A DNA stretch of 64,000 nt. Origin: Clostridium_AT stratigraminis (GTDB lineage: Bacteria; Bacillota; Clostridia; Clostridiales; Clostridiaceae). This document shows positions 7,365 through 16,625 of the stretch, piece by piece (within the stretch, counting starts at the first letter, position 1; each line of letters starts with the position of its first letter). Below the pieces are notes generated by a model that saw only the letters and a program-made list of their open reading frames with translations, searched no databases and was not told the origin of the DNA. The position numbers were made by a program, and so were the translations under genes. Location of the stretch: assembly GCF_045310675.1 (NCBI RefSeq), contig NZ_JBJHZZ010000011.1, forward strand, positions 36,267-100,266. Direction: 5' to 3'.

Positions 7365-9203
7365 TTAATTATTAGCAAGAGGAATAGTAAATGTAAAGGT
7401 ACTTCCAAGACCATGGGTGCTTTCGCACCATATTTCCCCTCCTAGGGATTCAACAATTTCTTTTGCTATTGAAAGTCCAAGACCTGACCCATTAGATTCA
7501 GATTCCTCATTTGGTACCTGCACAAATTTGTCAAATATTTTATCTTGATAGTTATTTGGAATTCCTACTCCGGTATCAGTAACTGATATACACATTTTAT
7601 CCTGGTTTACAAAAGCATCAATTTGTATTTCGTCGCCCAAGGAAGTATATCTTAACGCATTTGATATCAAATTATTTAATACCCAAGTTGATTTTTCTAA
7701 ATCAACCTTGACTTTTGGAAGATTATCTTCTAATTCAAAGTGAAGAAAAACTTCCTTTTTCCTAGCTTGCTCTCTAAATAACTTAACACTATTTTCTATA
7801 ACTTCTACTACCGAATAGGACTTAATATCATAGATGGCTCTGCTTGATTCTATTTTTGATAAATTAAGCAAATTATTTACGAGAGAAAGTAATCTCTCAC
7901 TATCCTCAGTAATTGTAGATATAATTTCCTTTTGCTTTGAATTTAACACTCCAACTAATTCATTAGTTAATAAATTAGTACCAATGGTTATTGAAGTAAG
8001 TGGCGTTTTAAATTCATGAGAAATAGTTGCTATAAAATCAGATTTTATTTTTTCAATTTCTTTTAGTTGAGTAACATTCTGGAGCAATACTACTAGACCA
8101 GTAGTTTTGTCTAAAGGATCTTTTAGTTTACTCACAATTAAATTATAGTAGTAATCTTTACTATTAATATTAAAATATATTATCTTTTTCTCTATATCTT
8201 TATCTAAGGAATCATGGATACTTTTAATACAATCATATAAATCTACGTTATTTATAACTTCAAAAAAGTATTTGTTTAAAACCTCAGTTTCCTTAAGGTT
8301 AAAAACACTTTCACAGGCATTATTCAAAAGAATAATTCTATAATCTGTATCAAGAACAATTAATGGGTCCGCTATACTTTTTACAATAGTTATAGACTTA
8401 TTTTTTTCAGATAAAAGCTGGCCTAGGGTACTCTGCTCAAATAAAAGAAGTCTCTTTGTCATATTGTTAAATTCTATAGTTAATTCCCCTACCTCATCAT
8501 TAGAAATAATGGGAGCTTGTTTGTATAAATCTCCGGCTTTCACTGCTTTTATAGTATCCCTTAAGGAATATAGAGGTTTCAAAATTTTTTTAATGGATAC
8601 CATGGAAAGTAAAAAACCAATAATTACAGAAATAGTTGATATTATAAGGAAAATATACATGGACTTTATAGAATAACTTGTAACTTTATCTTTGCTGCTA
8701 AACATATCTTCTTCATTTAGCATTGAAATCTTAGATAATATTTTTTTTATGTTATCAAAGGTTGGAATAATGTTTGATTCGTTGTAATTAACTGCTGAAT
8801 TTAAGCCCTCTCCACCGTCAATTTCCTGAAGCTTTGAAAAGTATGTTAAGTATTTTTCATAAGTAAGAGAAAGCTCGTTAACCAGTTCTTTTTCTCCTGG
8901 TTCAGTTATATTATTAGCTTCAACCTTGTAATATTCACTAAATTTTATTTCATTTAAATGAAAAGCTTGAATACCTTTCTCATGATTACCATCCATATAA
9001 GTAAGAATAGCATTATTTTGTTCTTCAAGAGTTTGGTACATATTGTTTATTGCCTTTATACTTTTATAATTTCTAACCATTAGACCATTAATTTGTTTGC
9101 CTAAAATATAGTTGTTAAACGTGGAAAAACAACCAATTACACCAATAATTATTACTAAAATTATATAGATTGTTGTAAATTTAGATTTTAATGTCTTAAA
9201 CAT
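7365..9203 (-). CDS. Membrane sensor histidine kinase (HAMP-PAS-HisKA-HATPase)
   Basis: Two membrane segments bracket an extracellular helical sensor (about residues 35-180). HAMP follows, then a PAS domain (PLIVLDTDYRIILLNNACESVF), HisKA with ISHEFKTPLTS, and a HATPase with LNNLISNALRY (N box), DTGVGIP (G1) and GSGLGLSIAK (G2). The ATG at 9203 is preferred over an upstream one at 9218 because GAAGAGG lies at proper distance and MFKTLKSKF begins the membrane-entry helix. The pair with the TPR-tailed regulator lacks a DNA-binding output, so its target is not evident. Confidence 0.9.
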   Translation of the reverse strand: MFKTLKSKFTTIYIILVIIIGVIGCFSTFNNYILGKQINGLMVRNYKSIKAINNMYQTLEEQNNAILTYMDGNHEKGIQAFHLNEIKFSEYYKVEANNITEPGEKELVNELSLTYEKYLTYFSKLQEIDGGEGLNSAVNYNESNIIPTFDNIKKILSKISMLNEEDMFSSKDKVTSYSIKSMYIFLIISTISVIIGFLLSMVSIKKILKPLYSLRDTIKAVKAGDLYKQAPIISNDEVGELTIEFNNMTKRLLLFEQSTLGQLLSEKNKSITIVKSIADPLIVLDTDYRIILLNNACESVFNLKETEVLNKYFFEVINNVDLYDCIKSIHDSLDKDIEKKIIYFNINSKDYYYNLIVSKLKDPLDKTTGLVVLLQNVTQLKEIEKIKSDFIATISHEFKTPLTSITIGTNLLTNELVGVLNSKQKEIISTITEDSERLLSLVNNLLNLSKIESSRAIYDIKSYSVVEVIENSVKLFREQARKKEVFLHFELEDNLPKVKVDLEKSTWVLNNLISNALRYTSLGDEIQIDAFVNQDKMCISVTDTGVGIPNNYQDKIFDKFVQVPNEESESNGSGLGLSIAKEIVESLGGEIWCESTHGLGSTFTFTIPLANN

Positions 9204-9485
9204 AATATTCCTCTTCAATAAAATGATTTTCTTAATTTAATTCTTATAGTAAAACCTTAAAATAATTATTATGGATAAGCTAATCAATGATAGTTTAATA
9301 TAATTACCTATAGTAAATAGGATAATTTTTATTACTGAATTTTGGAAGACTTAGCTTTATTTATAAAGCATAGTATAATTGCTTAGTGGTTAAAATAATA
9401 TTACATTTTAAACATTTAAAACACAAGATAATTTGTCATTTAAATATTTTAATAGAAGTAAGGTAATTTCAAGGGGGAATATGTT

Positions 9486-11330
9486 TTGTTTAGGAATTTA
9501 AAAAAACTTTTAATTGGAAGGCCGCTTAAGAACGAGGAGCTCACTGGTGAAAAGTTTAATGTACTGTGGGGGCTTCCAATATTATCTAGTGACGCTATTT
9601 CATCTGTTGCCTATGCAGGTGAAGAAATACTTTGGGTTTTAGTTCCAGCAATTGGTTTATTAGCTTTTAAGCAAATGTTCTATATAGCTTTATGTATCGT
9701 TGGATTACTAGTTATTTTAGTTTTTTCATATAGACAAACTATTGATTCCTACCCAAATGGTGGAGGCTCATATATAGTTGCCAAGGACAATCTAGGAGAT
9801 AATTTTGGATTAACAGCAGGAGCTTCACTTTTAATCGACTATATACTAACTGTTGCTGTAAGTATTACAGCAGGAACTGCTGCAATAACTTCAGCAATTC
9901 CTAGCTTAATTCCCTATAGTGTATTAATTAGTGTGGCCATTGTTATTTTCATGACCGTTGGAAATTTAAGAGGGCTGAAAGAGTCTTCAAGAATATTTGG
10001 ATTTCCTACTTATTTATTTATTATTTCAATGATAAGTATGATTTTATATGGCTTTTTTAAGGTTTATATACTGAAAATTATGCCAACTACACCTGTTCAA
10101 GTACCTGCGGGTACTGAAAGTATAACCTTACTATTATTGTTAAGAGCATTTTCCAGTGGTTGTACGGCACTAACTGGTGTTGAAGCAGTAAGTAATGGTA
10201 TTCCAAACTTTAGAGAGCCTGCTCAGAAAAATGCAAAGATAACATTAATTTTACTTGCAACCATAGTATTATTTATATTTGGAGGTACATCTTTACTTGC
10301 TACAGCTTATCATGCAGTACCAACTAAAGATGTAACTGTTATATCTCAAATAGCCAAGCAGGTTTTTGGTGAGACCTTTATGTACTATGCTGTTCAAGTA
10401 ACAACAATGTTAATATTGGTAATGGCTGCCAATACGGCTTTTAGTGATTTACCGCTGTTATTATCCATAATATCAAGGGATAAATATCTTCCAAGACAAT
10501 TTACTAAGAGAGGTTCAAGGCTATCCTTTACTAATGGTATAATGCTGCTTGGAACATTAGCAGTAATATTAATAATAATCTTTAAGGGTGACACTCATTC
10601 ATTAATGCCTCTTTATGCTGTTGGAGTTTTTATTTCCTTCACATTATCTCAAACTGGTATGTTTGTAAGATGGATAAGGCTTAAAAGCAGTGGCTGGAAA
10701 CATAAGGCTGTCATAAATGGAATAGGTGCCATAGTTACTTTCGTTACTGTTATTAGTATAGGGGCTACTAAATTTATACATGGAGCCTGGATTATTGTAA
10801 TATTAATACCAACCTTTGTTATTCTTATGAAATTAGTAAGGAGACATTATAAAAATATAGCTACTGAACTTGCATTAACTAAAGAGCGCTTAGCAAAAGC
10901 AAATGAGGCTATTGAGGTTAAAGAGTTTGTAATTGTCCCCTTAGAATCCTTAAATAGAGCTTCTTTTAAGTCTTTATGTTATGCAAAACATTTATGTGAT
11001 GAAAGAAGAATTGTTGCGCTTCATGTAACAACAGATATGGAAGAGGCAAAGAAGCTTCAGGAAAAGTGGAAGGAGTACAATATTTCAATAAAATTAGTTG
11101 TGAAATATTCCCCCTATCGTGATGTAATAAATACGCTAATAAAATATGTGGAATCTCAAGAACATGAAAGTAAGCCTGGAGATATAATAACTGTTGTTAT
11201 ATCAAAGTTTATAGTGAGACATTGGTGGGAAAATATTTTTCATAATCAAACGGGATCATTTTTAAGACATGAGCTTTTAAAAGACAGACATATAGCAGTG
11301 GTAACAGTACCTTTTATCCTTGATAAATAG
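9486..11330 (+). CDS. kimA: KimA-like potassium importer (APC superfamily)
   Basis: A 614-residue transporter with about 12 membrane segments and a C-terminal cytosolic domain of about 150 residues. The N-terminus (LIGRPLKNEELTGEKFNVLWGLP, then SSDAISSVAYAGEEIL and SYPNGGGSYIVAKDNLG) matches the KimA/YdaO type of high-affinity K+ importer as I know it from Bacillus. The start codon is TTG, with GGGGG at 9473-9477. In Bacillus and many Firmicutes kimA is controlled by a c-di-AMP riboswitch; I looked through 9204-9485 and did not see that motif. A general amino-acid permease is the alternative call. Confidence 0.8.
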   Translation: MFRNLKKLLIGRPLKNEELTGEKFNVLWGLPILSSDAISSVAYAGEEILWVLVPAIGLLAFKQMFYIALCIVGLLVILVFSYRQTIDSYPNGGGSYIVAKDNLGDNFGLTAGASLLIDYILTVAVSITAGTAAITSAIPSLIPYSVLISVAIVIFMTVGNLRGLKESSRIFGFPTYLFIISMISMILYGFFKVYILKIMPTTPVQVPAGTESITLLLLLRAFSSGCTALTGVEAVSNGIPNFREPAQKNAKITLILLATIVLFIFGGTSLLATAYHAVPTKDVTVISQIAKQVFGETFMYYAVQVTTMLILVMAANTAFSDLPLLLSIISRDKYLPRQFTKRGSRLSFTNGIMLLGTLAVILIIIFKGDTHSLMPLYAVGVFISFTLSQTGMFVRWIRLKSSGWKHKAVINGIGAIVTFVTVISIGATKFIHGAWIIVILIPTFVILMKLVRRHYKNIATELALTKERLAKANEAIEVKEFVIVPLESLNRASFKSLCYAKHLCDERRIVALHVTTDMEEAKKLQEKWKEYNISIKLVVKYSPYRDVINTLIKYVESQEHESKPGDIITVVISKFIVRHWWENIFHNQTGSFLRHELLKDRHIAVVTVPFILDK

Positions 11331-11371
11331 AAAGACTAACCTTTATATTTTAAATTTATTATCAAAAAATT

Positions 11372-11420
11372 AAAATGAACAGATGGATAGCGAGCTTTCT
11401 ATTCATCTGTTCATTTTTTA
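11372..11420. terminator. Long bidirectional terminator
   Basis: AAAATGAACAGATGGATAG (11372-11390) pairs with its near-complement at 11399-11419, followed by a T tract. It lies between the convergent transporter and HAD genes. Confidence 0.85.
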
Positions 11421-11469
11421 AAATATATTTATATTTTTTTATGCTAATTTCAAAAAAATAAAATTATAA

Positions 11470-12183
11470 TTAAATTATGGATGGAAGTTTTTTAACAAAA
11501 TTATAAAAGTCTTCATAATAGCCTTCATAATCTGTTACGATTTCTTCCATACTTCTATGGAGTATGTGATCCTTAATTAAATAGGTTTTTAGCCCAAGTT
11601 TTCCGGAAATCAAATCCTCCTCTACGTCATTACCTACCATCATGCACTCCTCAGGTTCTTTATCTAAATCATTAAGAATTTCTTCATAATACTTTGTTTG
11701 AGGCTTGCAATAATGATTTTTTTCATAATGAGATATATACTCAAAGTCGGAAGGCTCGAAGCCTGCCCAACGAATTCTGTGATGTATAGCCTTTAGTGGG
11801 AAGAGAGGGTTAGTAGCAATAACGATTTTATAACCCTTTTCCTTTAACAAATTAACACTTTTCTTCATAAATTCATTTTCATGAACTGCAGCTTTTGCTT
11901 TTAAAAATTCAGAATCATAAAATTTATCAAATCGGTCTTTATATACATCTAAATCTCCATTAATTCTATTTTTAAAGTTCTCCATAAAAACTGATTCATT
12001 AGTTTTATAATCAAGATTATTAATCATCTCATTTGTTGATGCCCAGACATTAGTAATTAGTTCTTTAGGGGTTAACAAATCTCCTAAATAGCCTGCCATT
12101 TATTCAAAATATATTTTTTCAAAGCTTTTTGCATCCATTGGAAGCAGTGTACCGTCTAAGTCAAATAGTATAGTATTAATCAT
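11470..12183 (-). pseudogene. HAD-family hydrolase split by an in-frame stop codon
   Basis: From the ATG at 12183 (with GCGAGG upstream) the frame reads MINTILFDLDGTLLPMD..., an intact HAD motif I, for 27 residues. It then meets TAA at 12100-12102. The next codon in the same frame is ATG (12099), from which 209 more residues run to 11470. These hold motif II (VIATNP), the motif III lysine (CKPQTKYY) and motif IV (MMVGNDVEEDL). The two halves make one ordinary HAD phosphatase. The catalytic Asp nucleophile is in the short upstream piece, so the downstream product alone should be inactive. A nonsense mutation, a sequencing error or stop readthrough are the options. The gene follows murC by 48 bases. 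Confidence 0.85.
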
Positions 12184-12231
12184 AGGATTCCTCGCCTTTC
12201 AACGTAAAGTTCATCGTGTTGTATTAAAAAG

Positions 12232-13614
12232 TTATGAAGGATTATTTAAGTACATTTCTCCTACTCTATATACATCTCCAGCCCCGACTGTAAGTATTAG
12301 ATCTCCATCTTCAGCGAAAGCCTTTAAATAGTTTACTATTTCTTCAAAGCTGTGTAAATTCCTGCAGTTTTGTCCTAGTTCACGGATTTTGTCTCCAAGC
12401 ATATCGGAACTTACTGTATTTGTAAACTGTTCCCTTGCTGCATAAATATCTGCCAAAATAACTTCATCAGCATTATTAAAGCAGTGTACAAAGTCATTAA
12501 ATAGGGTAAGCGTTCGTGAATAGGTATGGGGTTGAAAAACACATAGTACCCTTTTATGGGGATAGTTTATTGAAGCTTCTAAAACTGCCTTTATTTCTGT
12601 AGGGTGATGTGCATAATCATCTATTACAGTAATACCATCTCTAATTCCCTTTAGCTCAAATCTCCTATGAGTTCCAAAATAACCTGCTAGACCTTCTATT
12701 ATATGTTCATAAGGTACATGAAGACTTAATGCTGTACATATACTAGCTAAGCTGTTTAAAATATTATGCTTTCCTGGAACATTTAAACTAACAGAAAATA
12801 GTTTCTCACTATCTTTAAAAACATCAAAGGAGGCACAGCCTCTATCATTGTAGCTAATGTTTTTTGCAGTTATGTCACCTGAATTTATTCCATAAGTAAG
12901 CACGCTGCTGGTAGATGCTTCAATAATAGGTTTTAGTTTTTCATCTTCTGCATATGCAACTAAATAGCCGTCCTCAGGAATAAGCTTAGTAAATTTCATA
13001 AAAGTTTCTTGTATATGATCTATGTCTTTGTAAAAATCTAAATGATCCGCATCTACATTTAATATAACACCAACATAGGGAAAGAATTTTAAGAAAGAAG
13101 CCTTGTATTCACAAGCTTCAGTTATAAAATACTCACTTTTCCCAGCTTTAACATTACCATCAATAATATCTAATTCTCCGCCAACTAAAATTGTTGGATC
13201 TAAATTTGCATGCAAAAATATATGTGAAACCATGGAGGTAGTTGTAGTTTTACCATGAGTACCTGAAATAGCAATATTGTACTTATGGCCTTTCATTATT
13301 TCTCCAAGAAATTCTGCTCTATCCATAATAGGCAGCTTTAAAGTCCTTGCCTTCTGAAGTTCAGGGTTACTTTCTGAAACTGCAGCAGTGTATACAACTA
13401 GATCAGCATCATTTATATTTTTGCCATCATGACCAAGATAAAAGCAAGCCCCTTGTTTTACAAGTTTATCTGTAATAGAAGAAGCTTTCATGTCTGAGCC
13501 GGATACCTTGTAATTATTTTCTAGTAAAATTTCTGCAAGACCGCTCATACTAATTCCGCCAATACCTATAAAATGTATTTTTTTATGGTTATCTCTTAAA
13601 AAGTCGAAAGACAA
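12232..13614 (-). CDS. murC: UDP-N-acetylmuramate--L-alanine ligase
   Basis: It adds L-alanine to UDP-MurNAc in the first peptide step of peptidoglycan synthesis, in the cytosol. The protein is 460 residues, normal for the family. An N-terminal Rossmann segment (IHFIGIGGISMSGLAE) is followed by the ATP loop SGTHGKTTTT (about 117-126), then HRRFE and the DDYAHHPTEI motif. The start is TTG at 13614 with GAGGAG upstream. It is divergent from purR, an arrangement I associate with clostridia. Confidence 0.95.
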   Translation of the reverse strand: MSFDFLRDNHKKIHFIGIGGISMSGLAEILLENNYKVSGSDMKASSITDKLVKQGACFYLGHDGKNINDADLVVYTAAVSESNPELQKARTLKLPIMDRAEFLGEIMKGHKYNIAISGTHGKTTTTSMVSHIFLHANLDPTILVGGELDIIDGNVKAGKSEYFITEACEYKASFLKFFPYVGVILNVDADHLDFYKDIDHIQETFMKFTKLIPEDGYLVAYAEDEKLKPIIEASTSSVLTYGINSGDITAKNISYNDRGCASFDVFKDSEKLFSVSLNVPGKHNILNSLASICTALSLHVPYEHIIEGLAGYFGTHRRFELKGIRDGITVIDDYAHHPTEIKAVLEASINYPHKRVLCVFQPHTYSRTLTLFNDFVHCFNNADEVILADIYAAREQFTNTVSSDMLGDKIRELGQNCRNLHSFEEIVNYLKAFAEDGDLILTVGAGDVYRVGEMYLNNPS

Positions 13615-13795
13615 AATACCATCTCCTCAATTAAATAACAATCATATATAATTATATACAAAAAAATTAAAAAGAAACACCCTTCTATCACTAAGATTTG
13701 ATTCTTCTTGATATTAATTAATAAAAAGAATAAAATATGAATAATAAGAAAATTTTTAAAGGAATAGTTCGGAAATCTAATTTATGGGTGATTAT

Positions 13796-14611
13796 ATGGA
13801 AAAATACAGCAGAAATCAAAGAATTACTGGCATCATGAAACAGCTTATTGAAAATCCAAACAAAGTTATTAATTTAAATACTTTTACTGAAAAATTTAAC
13901 GCTGCAAAATCTACTATTAGTGAAGATATTCTAGTGATTAAGGATACCTTTATTAAGCTTGGTATGGGCAGGGTTGAAACAACACTTGGTGCTGCAGGGG
14001 GAGTAAGATATATCTGCGGTATGTCTAAGATGGAAAGAGGAGAGTTTGTAAGTTTCCTTTGCCAGATTTTAAGCGAAGAGCACAGAATAATACCAGGCAA
14101 CTACATTTATATGACTGATATTATGTATAATCCAGAAATAATAAAAAAGGCTGGGATTTTGCTTGCTTCTACTTTTATTAATAAAGAAGTGGATTATGTG
14201 GTTACTGTTGAAACCAAGGGTATACCCCTTGCCTATGAAGTAGCAAAGCTTTTAGGAGTTCAGCTTGTAATTGTAAGAAGAGATAATAAGGTTACTGAAG
14301 GAACTACAGTGAGTATTAATTATGTTACTGGTTCTAGCAAAAGAATTCAGACTATGTCACTGTCTAGGAAGGCCCTTAGAAATGGCAGTAAGTGTGTCTT
14401 TATTGATGACTTTATGAAAGCTGGGGGAACTGCACGAGGCATTATTAACTTACTCAAAGAGTTTGACAGTATAGTAATTGGTATCGGAGTACTTATTGAA
14501 GACATTGAAATCTCAGAGAAGCTTGTTGAAGACTATATATCAATAGTAGAATTTGCAGGAATAAATGAAGAAGATACTGCAGTAATTTATCCGTCAAAGT
14601 ATTTTCAATAG
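13796..14611 (+). CDS. purR: Purine operon repressor PurR
   Basis: It has an N-terminal winged helix (MEKYSRNQRITGIMKQL..., about 1-74) followed by a phosphoribosyltransferase fold whose PRPP loop reads CVFIDDFMKAGGTARG (around residue 200). In Bacillus this protein represses purine genes and PRPP relieves repression. The ATG at 13796 is preferred to the one at 13784 because GGGTGA lies between them at a proper distance and the Bacillus protein begins at the equivalent residue. It precedes spoVG and glmU, as in Bacillus. Confidence 0.95.
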   Translation: MEKYSRNQRITGIMKQLIENPNKVINLNTFTEKFNAAKSTISEDILVIKDTFIKLGMGRVETTLGAAGGVRYICGMSKMERGEFVSFLCQILSEEHRIIPGNYIYMTDIMYNPEIIKKAGILLASTFINKEVDYVVTVETKGIPLAYEVAKLLGVQLVIVRRDNKVTEGTTVSINYVTGSSKRIQTMSLSRKALRNGSKCVFIDDFMKAGGTARGIINLLKEFDSIVIGIGVLIEDIEISEKLVEDYISIVEFAGINEEDTAVIYPSKYFQ

Positions 14612-14650
14612 GAAAATTTTTAAAAAAATATTAAATATTTTGAAAAATTA

Positions 14651-14677
14651 GAAGGAAAAAATGAAAATGTGTTGAAT
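14651..14677 (+). promoter_or_regulatory. Sigma-H-type promoter of spoVG
   Basis: The -35 element GAAGGAAAA (14651-14659) matches RNAGGAWWW and the -10 element GTTGAAT (14671-14677) matches RNNGAAT, with an 11-base spacer. spoVG is a classic sigma-H target in Bacillus. The site lies 33 bases before the spoVG start. Confidence 0.8.
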
Positions 14678-14710
14678 ATAAATGTATAAGCATCGTGGAG
14701 GTGGTTTTAT

Positions 14711-14995
14711 ATGCAAATTACAGATGTAAGAGTAAGAAAAGTGGCAACTGAGGGTAAAATGAAGGCAATTGTCTCTGTAACCTTTGATAATGAATTTGTT
14801 GTTCATGATATTAAGGTTATTGAAGGACAAAATGGTCTTTTTATTGCTATGCCTAGTAGAAAAACTCCAGATGGAGAGTTCAAGGATATAGCTCACCCAA
14901 TTAATACTCAGACTAGAGAAAAGATTCAAGAGTCAATTCTTGCTGAGTATGAAAAGGTTAAAAATGATGAAATCACAGTTGCTGAAGAGCAATAA
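14711..14995 (+). CDS. spoVG: SpoVG, septation and sporulation regulator
   Basis: A 94-residue protein starting MQITDVRVRKV and containing AIVSVTFDNEFVVHDIKVIEG and FIAMPSRKTPDGEFKDIAHPI, which are diagnostic of SpoVG. It is a nucleic-acid-binding regulator affecting septation, sporulation and, in pathogens, virulence. The ribosome-binding site is GTGGAGGTGG. A sigma-H promoter lies directly upstream and a short terminator downstream, so it can be transcribed alone at the onset of sporulation. Confidence 0.97.
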   Translation: MQITDVRVRKVATEGKMKAIVSVTFDNEFVVHDIKVIEGQNGLFIAMPSRKTPDGEFKDIAHPINTQTREKIQESILAEYEKVKNDEITVAEEQ

Positions 14996-15000
14996 ATTAA

Positions 15001-15031
15001 AAAGGAGCTTTTAGGGCTCTTTTTTATTTTC
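15001..15031 (+). terminator. Terminator after spoVG
   Basis: GAGC pairs with GCTC around TTTTAGG within AAAGGAGC...GGGCTC, followed by a run of T from 15020. Confidence 0.65.
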
Positions 15032-15050
15032 GACAAATTATTCTGTAAGG

Positions 15051-15079
15051 TTGCAAATTGATGATGTATAAAATATAAT
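15051..15079 (+). promoter_or_regulatory. Sigma-A promoter of glmU
   Basis: TTGCAA (15051-15056) and TATAAT (15074-15079) are separated by exactly 17 bases, about 80 bases upstream of glmU. Confidence 0.7.
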
Positions 15080-15106
15080 AAAAGGGGCGTTTTTTAAAAA
15101 AAGGTC

Positions 15107-15151
15107 GGAGGCACAAGGGTTAATAATGCTTGTGTGCCACAGAGAACTGCA
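15107..15151 (+). repeat. SD-hairpin leader unit before glmU
   Basis: A GGAGG at 15107-15111 begins a hairpin, GGCACAAG...CTTGTGTGCC (about 15110-15138), followed by ACAGAGAACTGC and the real AGGAGG at 15151-15156. The distance between the two GGAGG copies is 45 bases. The same unit, at nearly the same length, appears twice at 17903-18000 and in diverged form before prs. Confidence 0.75.
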
Positions 15152-15161
15152 GGAGGGTATT

Positions 15162-16532
15162 ATGTTTAAATGTGCTGCCATATTAGCTGCTGGTGAAGGA
15201 AAGAGAATGAAATCGGATACACCAAAGGTGCTGCACAAGGTGTGCGGCAAGGAAATGGTTAATCATGTTATTGATACAATGAGAAAAGCTGATATTGAAT
15301 CAGTAAATGTGATTGTTGGTAAAGGTGCAGATAAGGTAAAGAATGGTACCGAAGATAGAAATGTAAGTTATTCATTACAAGCTAAGCAGCTTGGTACTGG
15401 TCATGCCGTTATGTGTGCAAGAGATTTTTTAGCTAACAAAACTGGAGTTGTTGCAATTTTTACTGGTGATGCTCCTCTTATAACTGAAGATACAGTTAGA
15501 AATTTACTTAAATTTTATAAAGAGGGAAATTATAAAGGAGCTATATTAACCTCTATTATTGAAAATCCTGCTCATTATGGAAGAGTAATAAAGGATTCAA
15601 AAGGTGACGTACTTAAAATAGTTGAGGCAAAGGATTGCAGTGAAGAAGAATACGAAGTTAAAGAGATAAATGCAGGAATGTACTGCTTTGATATAGAGGC
15701 GCTTTTAAATAGTTTAGATAAACTTACTAATAATACCGCACAAGGGGAATACTATTTGACTGATGTAGTTCAAATTTTACAATCTGAAGGTCATAAGGTT
15801 GGAGCTATGGTAATTGATTATGAAGAAACCATAGGAATAAATTCCAGAATAGAGCTGGCAGAAGCAGAAACTATATTAAGAAATAGAATTAATAAAAAGC
15901 ATATGGAAAATGGAGTTACTATAATAGATCCTAATACTACCTATATAGGCAGTGATGTTGAAATAGGAAGAGATACTATTATATATCCGGGAAATGTACT
16001 TGAAGGAAATACAGCTATTAAAGAAAGCTGCATACTTTATCCTAATTCAAGGATTTCTGATAGTAAAATTGAAGCAGGAGTAACCATTCAAAGCTCTGTA
16101 ATAATTGAAAGTCAAATTGGAGAAGGAACAACAGTTGGGCCCTTTGCTTATATTAGGCCTGAAAGCATTATTGGAAAGCATGCAAGAATTGGTGACTTTG
16201 TTGAAATTAAGAAGTCTTCAATAGGTGATAGTACAAAGGTATCGCATCTTACATATATTGGAGATGCTGAGGTTGGAAGCGGCTGTAACTTTGGTTGTGG
16301 TACCGTAGTGGTAAACTATGATGGCAAGAAAAAATATAAGACTATAATTGGAGATAATGTTTTTATTGGCTGCAATACAAACTTAGTTTCACCTGTGGTA
16401 GTAAAGGACAATGCTTATACTGCCGCTGGTTCAACAATTACTACAGAGGTTCCTGAAGGTGCACTAGCCATAGCTAGAGCTAAGCAGGTTAATAAAGAAG
16501 GCTGGGTAGAAAAGAAGGGCCTAAAAAAATAG
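15162..16532 (+). CDS. glmU: Bifunctional UDP-GlcNAc pyrophosphorylase / GlcN-1-P acetyltransferase
   Basis: It makes UDP-N-acetylglucosamine for wall synthesis. The N-terminal uridylyltransferase has AAILAAGEGKRMKSDTPKVLHK; the C-terminal half (about 250-456) is a left-handed beta helix with hexapeptide repeats and the acetyltransferase region YIRPES...GDFVEIKKS...HLTYIGDAEVG. At 456 residues it is full length. The ATG at 15162 is chosen because AGGAGGG lies 6 bases upstream; the longer frame runs back through the leader repeat. prs follows after 93 bases. Confidence 0.97.
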   Translation: MFKCAAILAAGEGKRMKSDTPKVLHKVCGKEMVNHVIDTMRKADIESVNVIVGKGADKVKNGTEDRNVSYSLQAKQLGTGHAVMCARDFLANKTGVVAIFTGDAPLITEDTVRNLLKFYKEGNYKGAILTSIIENPAHYGRVIKDSKGDVLKIVEAKDCSEEEYEVKEINAGMYCFDIEALLNSLDKLTNNTAQGEYYLTDVVQILQSEGHKVGAMVIDYEETIGINSRIELAEAETILRNRINKKHMENGVTIIDPNTTYIGSDVEIGRDTIIYPGNVLEGNTAIKESCILYPNSRISDSKIEAGVTIQSSVIIESQIGEGTTVGPFAYIRPESIIGKHARIGDFVEIKKSSIGDSTKVSHLTYIGDAEVGSGCNFGCGTVVVNYDGKKKYKTIIGDNVFIGCNTNLVSPVVVKDNAYTAAGSTITTEVPEGALAIARAKQVNKEGWVEKKGLKK

Positions 16533-16566
16533 ATAAGTAAGTACAAGAAAACATTGAGTACGAAAT

Positions 16567-16619
16567 AAGGAGCTCAAGGATTAAAAATCCTTGAGTGCAG
16601 AATAAGGAATACAAGGAGG
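16567..16619 (+). repeat. SD-hairpin leader unit before prs
   Basis: AAGGAG (16567-16572) is followed by the hairpin CTCAAGGATT-AAA-AATCCTTGAG (about 16573-16595), then an A/G-rich stretch and the true AAGGAGGA at 16613-16620. The two GGAG copies are 46 bases apart. It is a diverged member of the glmU/18-kb leader family. Confidence 0.65.
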
Positions 16620-16625
16620 ATACTT

